Positions 32,641 through 42,855 of a stretch of 64,000 bases of DNA are shown one piece after another (position 1 is the first letter of the stretch; every line of letters begins with the position of its first letter). The stretch is from Berberis thunbergii (Eukaryota; Streptophyta; Magnoliopsida; Ranunculales; Berberidaceae). The notes below the pieces were generated by a model. It worked only from the letters and a program-made list of their open reading frames with translations. It had not been told where the DNA came from and did no database searches. The stretch lies in the NCBI GenBank assembly GCA_003290165.1, contig QNQO01000799.1:434001-498000 (forward strand), written 5' to 3'. The position numbers and the translations under genes were made by a program.

Positions 32641-34771
32641 TTAGCCTCAGAGTCCGCCCACACAAAGCTGTCACAATCCACCCCCTTAGGAGCCCAATGT
32701 CCTCGTTGGCACACTTTCGGTTGGGTCTAGTTCTAATACCATTCTGTAACGACTCGATACACATGGTATGATATTGTCCGCTTTGAACTTAACCACCATA
32801 ACAACTTTAAAACGAGTCATACCAAAGGGATTCAACCTCACACATATATAACACATACCCTTCCCTCATCCAAGCAATGTGAGACTACAACACCTAGGTA
32901 GTCTGCCAGCTTCTGAGTTCGTGCACACATGGAGCTGTCAGCCTCAAAGCACACCCACATACCAATCTGTTAGCCTCAGAGTCCGCCCACACATGGTACA
33001 CCCTCAGCCTCATATCCCACCCACATAGGGCCCAATGTCCCCGTTGGCACGGGTTTGGTTGAGTCCGACTCTGATACCATTTTGTAACGACCCGATCCAC
33101 ATGGTATGATATTGTCCATTTTGGGCTTAACCACCCTCACAGCTTTAAAATGTGTCATACCAAAGGGATCCAACCTCGTATATATATAACACATACTCTT
33201 CCCCCACCTAGGCGATATGAAACTATAACACCTAGGTAGTCTACCAGCTTTTGAGCTCGCTCACACATCGTACCCTGTCAGACTCAAATCCCGCCCACAC
33301 ATGGTAGCTTGTCAGCCTCAGACCTCGCCCACACAAAGCTGTCACAATCCACCCCCCATCGGGAGCCCAAAGTCTTCATTGACACACTTCCGGTTGGGTC
33401 CAGTTTTGATACCATTCTGTAATGACCCGATTCACATGGTATGATATTGTCCACTTTGAGTTGTCACGCCCCGATCCACATTGTAGAATATTGTTTGCTC
33501 TGGGCCCAACCTAACTATCCGCACACAGCACGATCCACATTGTACAATATTGTTCGTTCTGGCCCCAACCTAACTACCCTCACAGCTTTAAAATGTGTCA
33601 TACCAAGGGGATCCAACCTCGCATATATATAACACATACTCTTCCCCCACCTAGGCGATATGAAACTATAACACCTAGGTAGTCTACCAGCTTTTGAGCC
33701 CGCTCACACATCGTACCCTGTCAGCCTCAAATCCCGCCCACACATGGTAGCTTGCCAGCCTCAGACCTCGTCCACACAAAGCTGTCACAATCCACCCCCC
33801 ATTCTGTAATGATCCGATCCACATGGTATGATATTGTCCACTTTGAGTTGTCACGGCCCGATCCACATTGTAGAATATTGTTTGCTCTGGGCCCAACCTA
33901 ACTATCCGCACACAGCCCGATCCACATTGTACAATATTGTTCGTTCTGGCCCCAACCTAACTATCCGTATGACTTTAAAACACGTAGTACGTTGTAGATT
34001 CAAACTCGTACATATATAGCACATCACCCTTCATTATTCAGACGATGTGGGACTATGATCTTCTTTTAGTAGCTTGCCAACCCTCTTTGGATCCATAGGC
34101 TCTTGGGCTTCTCCCTTACCCTCCCTCTCAGGCCCGCCCACACAGGGTGTTACAGTCCACCCCCCTTAGGGTCCAATGTCGTCGTTGGCACACTTTCGAC
34201 TGAGTTCGACTATAATATTATTCTGTCACGACCCGATCCACATGATACAATATTTTTCATTCTGGGCCCAAGGCCCGCACAGCTTTAAAACGCGTAGTAC
34301 TTTGAAGATCCAAACTCGTACATATATAGCACATCACCCTTCCTTACTCAGACGATATGGGACTATGATCTCCCCTTTGTAGCTTGCTAACCCTCTTGGG
34401 ATCCATGGGCTCTTGGGCTTCTCCCTCACCCCTTCCTCAAGTCCTCCCACACAAGGGTATCACGGTCCATCCCCTTTAGGAGCCCAACGTCCTCGTTGAC
34501 ACACTTTCGACTGGGTTCGGCTCTGATATATTTCTGTCACGATCGCAATCCACATGTTATAATATTGTTCGCTCGGGCCCGGCCAACCTAACTACCCGCA
34601 CGACTTTAAAATGTGTTTGTTTCATGTGGATCCAAGCTCACACATATATAGCACATATCATCTCTCACCCAGGAAATGTGGGACTATACCCCCTAGTAGC
34701 TTGTCAGCCTCTGAGCTCACCCACACATGGTAACCCATCAATGTCAGAACCCTCCCACACAGGGTGTTACA
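32617..34771 (-). mobile_element. Tandem mosaic array of TRIM-like miniature LTR elements
   Basis: Units beginning TGTAACGA, TGTCACGA or TGTAATGA occur at 32745, 33083, 33419, 33806, 34224 and 34535. Each carries GATCCACATGGTATGATATT, a GCTTTAAAA segment and an ACATATATA motif. The clearest LTR end is GGTGTTACA (34154 and 34771), giving TG...CA units. Between units are roughly 70-bp spacers (CCACCCCCTTAGGAGCCCAA ... CTCTGATACCATT). On the minus strand their ends read TGGTATCAGAG, an initiator Met-tRNA primer site. Short LTRs with a tiny non-coding interior define TRIM elements. Here alternating LTR and interior units form one array, with recombinant junctions. Confidence 0.75.
33419..33962 (-). 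repeat. 387-bp-period duplication inside the TRIM array
   Basis: The ~155 bp starting TGTAATGA.CCGAT at 33419 recur nearly unchanged at 33806. In both copies an LTR start is interrupted after TCCACTTTGAGT by a second start (TGTCACG.CCCGATCC), so the breakpoint itself was duplicated. Confidence 0.8.
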
Positions 34772-35330
34772 TGGACTATCCCTGTTCAAAATAGTCTGAT
34801 ACCAACCGGATCATCTCAAAAATATTGGCTTTCCCGACCATTCCAATTTCACTATACCATGATTGAGACCGGGATAGGCCCCAACTTTGACCAACCTCGA
34901 CCATGCTCACCTTTACCTTTTAGGAACTTGAACTCTCGTTCAAGCTATAACTGGAACTCAGGAAATTCACGAAATTTCTCCGGCTTGTCGAACCATTTAG
35001 ACTTTGATGGAAATTGACCAGCACACCCAATGTGAAAAAGCTCACTCTCTTTCATGAGTCTTAACCACCTTTTATTCCAAAATGCAGTCTTCCTTCAATG
35101 GCTCTCATCTTCCATACCACAAGTCATCAAATAGTGGCATTTGAACTTTATCATCACGTTTAATAGAAAGCTCTTCATCTTCTAGTTTATCCACTTCGTC
35201 GTCAGAAAAATCAAACTACCTCATTATTGGCTTTAATTATGAGATACCCCCCTTCACCTTCTGAAATACATTTTCGAACGCCGGAAACTTATATCCGAAA
35301 TCTAATATAAACTTAGAAAGAAAATTTATC
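34772..35330. other. Unassigned sequence between array and block D
   Basis: Contains a plus-strand frame at 34727-35017 without a recognised domain. It may belong to a larger retroelement interior; no motif supports a call. Confidence 0.3.
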
Positions 35331-36623
35331 ATTTGTTAAAATTTCTTTTTAAGGCTGACAAAAATTACAATACTCTTGAAAACAAACCATCGAGGCTTCA
35401 ACCTCTCAAGTACAAACTTTTGAGACTCTTTTAAGAACAACTCTCTTGAGACCTCTGCTGAATTATGAGTGTACATCTCTGACCTTGCTCCATGAATTCG
35501 AAAAAAAAAATTTATGCCTTCTGGAGGCCTTGAACCTACATACAAAGTCATTATATATAGGTTAAGCAAGTCCAAAATATACAAAGGAAATCATACTCTT
35601 AATAAGAAAAGTTTTCATATTGTTTTTCTTGTCCCTTAAGGAGAACTTTATTGTTTTAACCAAACAATGAAAGTCTACTCCTAACAAAAAAATATTTTCA
35701 TAATACTTTTCTTATCCCTCAAGGAAAATTTTCTTGTTTTAACTAAGGATTCCAACATCTCAAGAACAAACTATCTTGAGGCTCCAACTTTTCAATAAAA
35801 CATAAGCTTTTGAAGCTCCAACCTTGTTATCTTACATAATTACAATACTCTAGAGAACAAACTCTCGAGGCTCCAACCTCTCAGGAACACAGTATCTTGA
35901 GGCTCAAACTCCCTTGAAGCTCTAATTTACGCTATCTTTCAAAGATTACAATACTCTCGAGAACAAACCCTCGAGGCTTTAACTCCTCAAGAATAAACTC
36001 CCTCGAGGCTCTAACTCCTCAAGAACAAACTCTCTTGAAGCTTCAACCTTTGTTATCTTACAATATTCTCGAGAATAAACACTCGAGGCTCCAATATCTC
36101 AAGAAAAAACTCCCTTGGGGCTCTAACTTCTCAAGAACAAACTCTCTTAAAGCTCTAACTTTTGATATCTTACAAATATTACAATACTCTCGAGAAAAAA
36201 TTCTCAAGGCTCCAACTTCTCACGAACAAACTCGCTTGAGACTCCAATTTCTCAAGAAAATTTTCTTTAATCTTTGTTATCTTATTAACTAATAAAAATT
36301 TCAATACTTACAAACTTTTCGAGAGGCTTCCCCCGCAAGAACAATTCTCTTAAGACCTCTACTAAATAAACTTTGATTCTACATCTCTGACATTACTCCT
36401 TGATCCCGGATTATTCGATGCCTCACGGATGCCTTGAGCCTACATATAAAGTCACTATATATAAGCTAAACAAGTCAAAAACAAACAAGGAAACCTACTC
36501 CTAATACGAAAATATTTTCATATTATTTTTCTGGCCTCTCAAGGATAACTTTTTTATTTTAACCCGCCCACATATGGTAGCTTGTTAGCCTCAGAGTTTG
36601 CCCACACAAAGCTATCACAATTA
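35331..36623 (-). repeat. LTR-like repeat blocks D and C (copies of A/B)
   Basis: Block D (about 35331-35745) matches block A. Block C (about 35745-36623) matches block B for about 880 bp at high identity, including AAGGATTCCAACATCTCAA at its start. It also includes the same partial TRIM sequence at its end (CCGCCCACATATGGTAGCTT, GCTATCACA). The two A/B-type blocks therefore flank the TRIM array as long direct repeats. Confidence 0.7.
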
Positions 36624-37145
36624 GTTTATTTCGACACAAAGTCATTTCAAAACAGAGTTTTTTTATATAAAAAAAGGATAAATTTCATTAACAATTCGAG
36701 ATGGTTACAACGAAGACACACAAGACATACAAAGCTAAGTAGCCCACTTAAGACACACAAGACTAAGCCCGTGCTACTAGAGCAATTACAAGCATCATTA
36801 GAAATACAACGTCAAAGAGAACACCAAATGTACAAGTGTATCATCTGCTACAATACCAAAAGAAATAGCATATGCCCTCTACAGAGAATACACTGATTGA
36901 AGACGGACTCCTGGCATTTTTATATCCAACAAAAAACCATATGTACAAGAATGTAAAACACAACTCAATCTTAAAATGATACCCCCGATGTGCAAAAACA
37001 GAAATAGGATAAATCTAGCAAGGAATCCACCACCTTGTATGCCTACAAGCACGTTAAAGGTTGTCTTGGTCATATTTACATTATTTGTAATTCTTTTCTA
37101 TGGCCACCACGTAATGGGGTTGCATCCTCATTGTTCCACCTAGGT
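36624..37145. other. Intergenic, nothing recognised
   Basis: No coding or repeat support. It ends in the target duplication of the Pack-MULE. Confidence 0.45.
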
Positions 37146-37154
37146 TATTTAAAA

Positions 37155-37370
37155 CAAAAATTCTACGCAGCCCATCCTCACAGCCCGCCCTATGGGACGG
37201 ACCCTCCCAGGCACGTGCCTTTGGGAGGGTGTCTCGCATGTGGATCAAAACCCCCAATACTCAGTCTGCTTCAGAATGGAATTGCAAGGGCTAACCCTAG
37301 GTAAAACCCTTGCATCCTCTCCTCCTCCTCGTGAGGCCTGCTCCTCCTCGTTGACTGTCGCTCCTCATCG
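37155..37370 (+). repeat. Pack-MULE left terminal inverted repeat
   Basis: Nearly identical to the inverse of 40866-41084, GC-rich, and includes an ATG at offset 37 that opens a long frame. Confidence 0.88.
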
Positions 37371-37668
37371 ACTGCTCATCCTCGACTCCACGACTGCTCC
37401 TCCTCGACGGCTCCTCCTCATCTCATTGACTGCTCCTCCTCGTCGAGTGGACGAGTCCTCATCGACTGCTCCTCCTCGTCGACTGCCGCTCCTCATCGAC
37501 TGCTCCTCCTCGCGCCTGCTCATCGGACTCATGATACTTGAAGCGAGAAGTGCGCAAGATTCGCCAAGTGTCCTCGTATCACTTCGAGGTTTTAAGTATA
37601 TCAAACACTTTGACTTCACTTCACTGGTGAGTACTCACTGTCTACCAAAGCTTCAAAAGTGTTCTTGA
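37192..37668 (+). CDS. TIR-initiated chimeric reading frame (left end)
   Basis: A 158-codon frame starts in the left inverted repeat (MGRTLPGTCLWEGVSHVDQN) and continues through Ser/Pro/Arg-rich repeats of CTCCTCCTCG origin. It ends before the urease start at 37881. The first ~43 residues are essentially shared with the frame from the other end (40418-41047). It has no known domain. Whether it is translated is unknown; it could act as an upstream frame to the urease-derived transcript. Confidence 0.35.
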   Translation: MGRTLPGTCLWEGVSHVDQNPQYSVCFRMELQGLTLGKTLASSPPPREACSSSLTVAPHRLLILDSTTAPPRRLLLISLTAPPRRVDESSSTAPPRRLPLLIDCSSSRLLIGLMILEARSAQDSPSVLVSLRGFKYIKHFDFTSLVSTHCLPKLQKCS

Positions 37669-37880
37669 TCTTCTTGAGTAGATTATAAGTCTCTGTAAGT
37701 CTTTGATTCCAGATTGTTTTTTGTAAGGTTTTGTTTGTTTGATTGATTGATTTCATTGTAGTTTGATACAAGTGACTCTTGGAAGTAGTTTAAAATCTTA
37801 ACTTGTTCTTTATTTAATGTAGCTAGGTTGGTTTGAGAGTGATTTTCACCAATAATTAAGATTGACAAGAAACAAAGAAA

Positions 37881-39167
37881 ATGAAATTAGCTCCAAGAGA
37901 GTCTGAGAAACTAGCTCTTCATAATGCTGGATACCTCGCGCAAAAGCGTCTTGCTCGGGGTTTGAAACTTAATTACACTGAAGCTGTTGCACTCATAGCT
38001 AGTCAGGTATTTGATAGATTGCAAACAAGCATATGTTCATTGAATTCTTTTGATTTATTTGTAAAAAATTGCTAATAATTGCATAGTAAATAATAATGCA
38101 CTATGCTATCTTTCGGATTAGATTTTGGAGTTTGTTCGGGATGGTGATAAGAGTGTAGCAGACTTGGCGAACATTGGAAAATTGCTTCTAGGAAGGTTTG
38201 ATTCCTTTCTGTTCCATATATAATTTTGCAATTGATTTTTGGATATACTGATCAACAATCTTGTATTCTTGGTTCCAGATGGCAAGTTCTTCCTTCAGTT
38301 GTGCACCTTTTGGACATGGTCCAGGTAAATTTTTTTGGGAATTAAATGTATCATACTAATAACCATATGTTTATAGACATGCCAAAAATGACAATATTGA
38401 TTCATTATACAAATCTCATAGACTAACATTTATGGAGGCATTCTTTGTGAAGTAAATATCGATTTTAAAGGGAAAGTTCAATTGTTCTAATCGTTCTTAG
38501 CAATCGTTGGCAACCCATTATTTAATTATTTTGAAGATCATTGGTCTATATCTCTTCCACCCTGTATGTATGTCTAAATTTACTTCATCAGTATTTTGGT
38601 TATTGTTTGTACTTTTAGGTTGAGGGTACTTTTCCTGATGGGACAAAGCTAGTAACTATTTATGATCCAATTGCTTGTGAGAATGGACGCCTAGAACTAG
38701 CGTTACATGGTTCTTTTCTTCCAGGTATTTCTTTTATACTGGTTCTTTTTACAAATGTTATGGTTGTCAATTATATAGAAGTCATAGTGCTTTTGTTTTG
38801 TAACAAGTATTTTGTCAATATTGATGTTTATACATGATTTGAAAGACCTTGATCGATGATGTTTATGGGTTCCAGAGTGCAGTAGTAGCAGAGTAATGCT
38901 TAAAGGACTTGAAAAAATTATATGTCCTGTAGGAAATATCTGGGTTTGAATCACAGCCAATATGATTGATAGTTGATAATTGGTAAAGTTAAAATGGGGA
39001 TTGACGAGAGAATTACTTTTACAGCTCCTTCAGTAGAAAATTTTCGGGGCATGGACGATGATATAAAACCTGGTGAAATTATTCTCGGAGATGGGCCTAT
39101 TCTCATAAACACTGGAAGAAAGGCTGTTGAGATTTCAGTTGTCAACAAGGCAGACAGGCCGGTTCAG
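37881..39167 (+). pseudogene. Captured urease 5' gene fragment (exons 1-5, in frame)
   Basis: Plant urease hydrolyses urea using a Ni-containing active site in its alpha-like part, which is absent here. Exons: 37881-38006 ([20 protein letters not shown]), 38122-38195 (ILEFVRDGDKSVADLANIGK), 38279-38324 (WQVLPSVVHLLDMVQ), 38619-38724 ([20 protein letters not shown]) and 39025-39167 (APSVENFRGMDDDIKPGEII...INTGRKAVEISVV). All have GT-AG borders and compatible phases, giving 165 uninterrupted codons: the gamma-like domain and the start of the beta-like domain. The next family segment (GSHYHF) is missing and the frame would soon stop if read past the last donor. It is a captured duplicate, not a working enzyme, but splicing capacity looks intact. 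Confidence 0.9.
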
Positions 39168-39597
39168 GTGTGTGTCACTGCTTTATGATTCCTTTTATTT
39201 TTCTCACTGTGTTGAGTTTGATTCTCCAATGTGGGGTGAATCCAATTCAACAAATTAAATGCTTCAAGCAAGTTCCATATACTGCAGTTATTGATCACTT
39301 CTGTTTTTAAGAAATGCTTCAAGCAAGTTCAACAGTAGCAAGCTAAAACTTGCAAAATTGCTAAAGTTAGAAATTTAGATGAACTTATGTTTTTAAGAAA
39401 TGCTCTCACAGGTACCTCCAGAAGTCTGCAGGTGCTGCTGGTGCAGGTGCTGCTCCTCCTCCTCGACTCTGCTCCGTTCCTCTCCTGCGCCGCTCCTCCT
39501 CTCCTGTTGTAAGTATATAGCAGGAGGGACTATCTCCCAATGGTTTGTATGTTTGTTGTCGTCAAGGATGATACTCCGGGGTCATACTATTCACAAG

Positions 39598-39685
39598 GTC
39601 TTGATTATTTCTATTCGCTGCTGCTGCTGTTGCTGGAATTTCTATTCACATGGACTTGCTGCTGCTGCTGCTGCTGGAATTTAGT
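39598..39685. repeat. (GCT)n-rich low-complexity
   Basis: Two runs of CTGCTG trinucleotides in the Pack-MULE interior. The Cys/Ala-rich frame here is an artefact of the repeat. Confidence 0.7.
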
Positions 39686-39689
39686 TCAT

Positions 39690-40230
39690 TAGTTCAGGTT
39701 ATGGTTGATTGAAATGATGTAATTAGTTCATTAGTTCAGGTTGAAATGCTCAGGTTATGTTCATGTATTGAAATGTTGTAATTTAGTGTTGTAAATGAAT
39801 TTTGTTCGGTAAGTGAATCGGTAAATCAGTTTTGTTCAATGAATTAGTAACAGCAGGTTGAGTTTTGAAATGTTGAAGATGAGTCCATAGTTTAGTGCTG
39901 TAATTTAATGTTGTAAATGAATGCTAAACAAACTTGAAATGCTGTTGCTGCTGGAATTTAGTTCAGGTTTTGTTCATAGTTTAGTGCTGTAATTTGGTGT
40001 TGCAAAATTGTTAACAAACCAAATCGAGTCGATTGTCAACAAACCAAATGAAGGCGATTGTATCAAAGCCACAATTTTAGTGATCTCAAAATTGGTTTTT
40101 CTTGGTAGTCAATATAACCAAAATCATGGAACAACACTGCTGGAAGATGAGAAACCATTCAAGTGAAAAACCAAATATACTCGAAGAAGACTTGAACATT
40201 TAAACACATCAGAGTATACAAAAGAACCAT
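39690..40230. other. Pack-MULE filler sequence
   Basis: Repeated short words (TTAGTTCATTAGTTCAGG, GTTTAGTGCTGTAATTT) without coding support, between the two captured fragments. Confidence 0.5.
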
Positions 40231-40417
40231 TGAATCATATATTGATATTGACGAGTTCCTGAATGAAAAACAAGTATACATCATAAGAGCCTCTTAGAAA
40301 CTTAGACCCATCTCACTGATTCCACAATTAAGTAGGATCATTTTACAACCAATTCGTTCCTCTTTCTAACAAAATCTAGGAGAGAATAAGAGAACAAATT
40401 ACTACTTCCTCTGAACT

Positions 40418-41047
40418 TCACCTACCAGTTTTTGCTGGATGAACATCCTTCACCAGAGATTGAACCCAAGACACATCTGGTTTTTCAGCATTAGAACCCA
40501 TTGAGGCGAGCGCCATATTGTCATTGTTGTTATTGCGGAACCCAAAGGATGCTGACTTGCGAAGCTTGTTCAACTCTTCTCCATGAACTCCCCAGTCTAA
40601 CTTCCCACTAGGGGAGCCCCAGTTAGAATGGGTAGGTGACATGGTATTTCCAGCTGTGGTTGAGACACCAAGATGATGGTTTAGAGCACCGCAATCAATG
40701 AAACTTTGACTTCGTTTTGCAAAGGCAGCAGACCTTGAGCTCATGACTGCAGCTGTGCTGGATGGATCAAGGCTGCAGCTGTTGTAGCTGTTCAGGCTTG
40801 TGAGCAAAGAAGCAAACCCAGTAGAGGCGGAGGAGAGGAGCGGAGCAGGCCGCGCGAGGAGGAGGAGTCGATGAGGAGTGGCAGACAATGAGGAGGAGCA
40901 GGCCGCGTGAGGAGGAGGAAAGGATGCAAGGGTTTTACCTAGGGTTAGCCCTTGCAATTCCATTCTGAAGCAGACTGAGTATTGGGGGTTTTGATCCACG
41001 TGCGAGACACCCTCCCAAAGGCACGTGCCTGGGAGGGTCCGTCCCAT
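40418..41047 (-). CDS. Chimeric frame: TIR leader fused to CCCH zinc-finger protein C-terminus
   Basis: A 209-codon frame begins in the right inverted repeat (MGRTLPGTCLWEGVSHVDQN) and crosses into captured sequence. There it reads SSRSAAFAKRSQSFIDCGAL, SNWGSPSGKLDWGVHGEELN, KLRKSASFGFRNN and KPDVSWVQSLVKD. These last motifs are typical of the C-terminal region of plant tandem CCCH proteins with ankyrin repeats (AtC3H29/30/47/56-type). The zinc fingers and ankyrin repeats themselves are not included. The junction lies near 40830-40870, and the frame is open throughout. It may be translated if transcribed; function, if any, is unknown. The sequence at about 40230-40417 may be the source gene's 3' untranslated region. 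Confidence 0.7.
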   Translation of the reverse strand: MGRTLPGTCLWEGVSHVDQNPQYSVCFRMELQGLTLGKTLASFPPPHAACSSSLSATPHRLLLLARPAPLLSSASTGFASLLTSLNSYNSCSLDPSSTAAVMSSRSAAFAKRSQSFIDCGALNHHLGVSTTAGNTMSPTHSNWGSPSGKLDWGVHGEELNKLRKSASFGFRNNNNDNMALASMGSNAEKPDVSWVQSLVKDVHPAKTGR

Positions 41048-41084
41048 AGGGCGAGCTGTTAGGACGGGCTGCGTAGAATTTTTG
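40866..41084 (-). repeat. Pack-MULE right terminal inverted repeat
   Basis: Inverse of the left terminus with few differences. Its ATG sits at the same offset (37 bases from the end). Confidence 0.88.
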
Positions 41085-41093
41085 TATTTAAAA

Positions 41094-41491
41094 AGAAAGA
41101 AATGCTATAGTTTTGCATATGGAAAAAAAGGAAGGTGTCCATCACTTGTGCAGGGAGATCACAGTGACAGTTTGGTTTTAGTTTACTACTGGGGCATCCT
41201 TAATGAAGTTTTATTTCAGGTGTGTATATTTAATTTGGGTAGTGTTAATTAGACACATGTGCTTCCTTGGCCTTTGAAACCCTCATTTTGCACGTGCATT
41301 TTGGTTATCAATAGATTCTCCTTGTGTTAGTGTTTCGCCGATCAAAATTTTACATTCGAATCCCACTTGGATTAAATCACACACCCCAACAAAAAAGCCA
41401 CCCACAACTAATCATACCACGTCCAGGGAAGGACCAAAACTATAAATTGTTCAAGTGCTAACTGAAATGCCGACTAAACCAACATGATTTG
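41094..41491. other. Intergenic, nothing recognised
   Basis: About 400 bp between two mobile elements with no supported feature. Confidence 0.45.
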
Positions 41492-41496
41492 TTTTT

Positions 41497-42850
41497 TGTA
41501 ATACCCGCCCAATTCACTTACCAATATACTTGCATTATTTTAGAAGTTAATAATATCTATTGGTAGTAATTATTAATTGATAATAATTACAAGTAATAAT
41601 AGTTTATGATTTTTAATTTCAAACTTAGGTTTAGGCTGGTGGTGGGTAAGAGATAAGAGATGGGTGTGTTTAGCTAATGCAACCCTAAATTTTTATTTAA
41701 AAAGATAAGCCCTAGTTTTTCCTCCTTGCACACACACACAAGCAAAAAAAAAAACCTGCGTTGAAAGGGTGGGGAGGCGCTTGAAAAGAAGAAGCTTGGA
41801 ATCTTGCAAAGAAAAAAATATTTGTGAGTTAAACTCTACCGAAATTTTTAATCTATGATATCGATTATTCTGTGATTTTTTTTATGTACGAACTCTATTT
41901 TTAATATACTTTCTTTGGAGATGTACGAACTCTACTTTTTCCTACTGTACGAACTCTACTTTTTCTGTACGAACTCTACTTTTTCCTGCTGTACGAACTC
42001 TACCCTTTCCTGTGATTTAATACAAACAAAAAAAAAAAAAAAACAAACAAACAAAAACAAAGGGGTTCTTTTCTATTGATTAATAGTGATTGGTCTCTTT
42101 TTTTTTATCCTCTCTCTTCCAGACGTCAGGTCACCAAAACAAAACCCTTCTCAATCATAAAAAAAAAAAAAACAAAACCCTTCTCAATCAAATGAATAAA
42201 CCCTTTTCATATCACATCACTATTAATGAAAAAAAAATGAAAGAGACCAATCACTATCAATAGAAATTCTCATGTCACATCACTATTAATGAAAAAAAAA
42301 TGAAAGAGACCAATCACTATTGATCAATAGAAAAGAACCCCTTTGTTTTTGTTTGTTTGTTTGTTTTTTTTTGTATTAAATCACAGGAAATGGTAGAGTT
42401 CGTACAGTAGGAAAAAGTAGAGTTCGTACATCTCCAAAGAAAGTAGATTAAAAATAGAGTTCATACATAAAAAAAATCACAGAATAATCGATATCATAGA
42501 TTAAAAATTTCGGTAGAGTTTAACTCACAAATATCTTTTTCTTTGCAATATTCCAAGCTTCTTCTTTTCAAGCGCCTCCCCACCCTTTCAACGCAGGTTT
42601 TTTTTTCTTGTGTGTGTGCAAGGAGGAAAAACTAGGGTTTATCTTTTTAAATAAAAATTTAGGGTTGCATTAGCTAAACACACCCATCTCTTATCTCTTA
42701 CCCACCACCAGCCTAAACCTAAGTTTGAAATTAAAAATCATAAACTATTATTACTTGTAATTATTATCAATTAATAATTACTACCAATAAATATTATTAA
42801 CTTCTAAAATAATGCAAGTACATTGGTAAGTGAATTGGGCGGGTATTACA
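41497..42850. mobile_element. Palindromic element: two ~600-bp arms, head-to-head
   Basis: The arms begin TGTAATACCCGCCCAATTCA and end with the exact inverse. They stay nearly identical for about 600 bp each (about 41497-42108 and about 42232-42850). Differences are mostly indels in A/T runs and in copy number of a TGTACGAACTCTACTTTTTCC minisatellite (five copies left, fewer right). A short centre contains a duplicated CATCACTATTAATG segment. Both sides carry TTTTT, a possible 5-bp target duplication but low complexity. The TG...CA ends suggest two LTRs of one element in inverted orientation. A foldback DNA transposon is the alternative. Confidence 0.8.
41930..42015 (+). repeat. TGTACGAACTCTAC minisatellite
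   Basis: Tandem 20-24-bp units TGTACGAACTCTACTTTTTC; fewer inverted copies occur in the right arm near 42390-42430. Confidence 0.8.
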
Positions 42851-42855
42851 TTTTT

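Larger units (their letters stand above)
37155..41084. mobile_element. Pack-MULE carrying urease and CCCH zinc-finger gene fragments
   Basis: Inverted termini CAAAAATTCTACGCAGCCC...GGGCTGCGTAGAATTTTTG continue as a GC-rich inverted repeat of about 215 bp on each side. Identical 9-bp target duplications TATTTAAAA flank the element (37146-37154 and 41085-41093). The 9-bp duplication plus long inverted repeats identify the Mutator superfamily. No transposase is present. The 3.9-kb element holds five in-frame exons of a plant urease (plus strand) and the C-terminal coding part of a CCCH zinc-finger gene (minus strand), with CTG/CTC-rich filler between. It is therefore a Pack-MULE, a non-autonomous element that has duplicated host gene pieces. 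Confidence 0.92.

Noticed and set aside
33441..34019. Two nearly identical ~63-codon frames (MILSTLSCHAPIHIVEYCLL and its copy)
   Set aside because: They are translations of the duplicated TRIM LTR segment, 387 bp apart, not genes.
30950..36370. Regularly recurring CTCAAGAACAAACTCT units resembling a spaced repeat array
   Set aside because: The spacing and unit length are irregular and the units are imperfect minisatellites within plant repeat blocks, not CRISPR.
37365..37619. Minus-strand Ser/Arg/Gly-rich frame
   Set aside because: Antisense of the CTC-rich repeat next to the Pack-MULE left terminus.
41492..42855. TTTTT on both sides as a firm 5-bp target duplication
   Set aside because: Five T is too low in complexity in AT-rich DNA to prove a duplication; kept only as a possibility.
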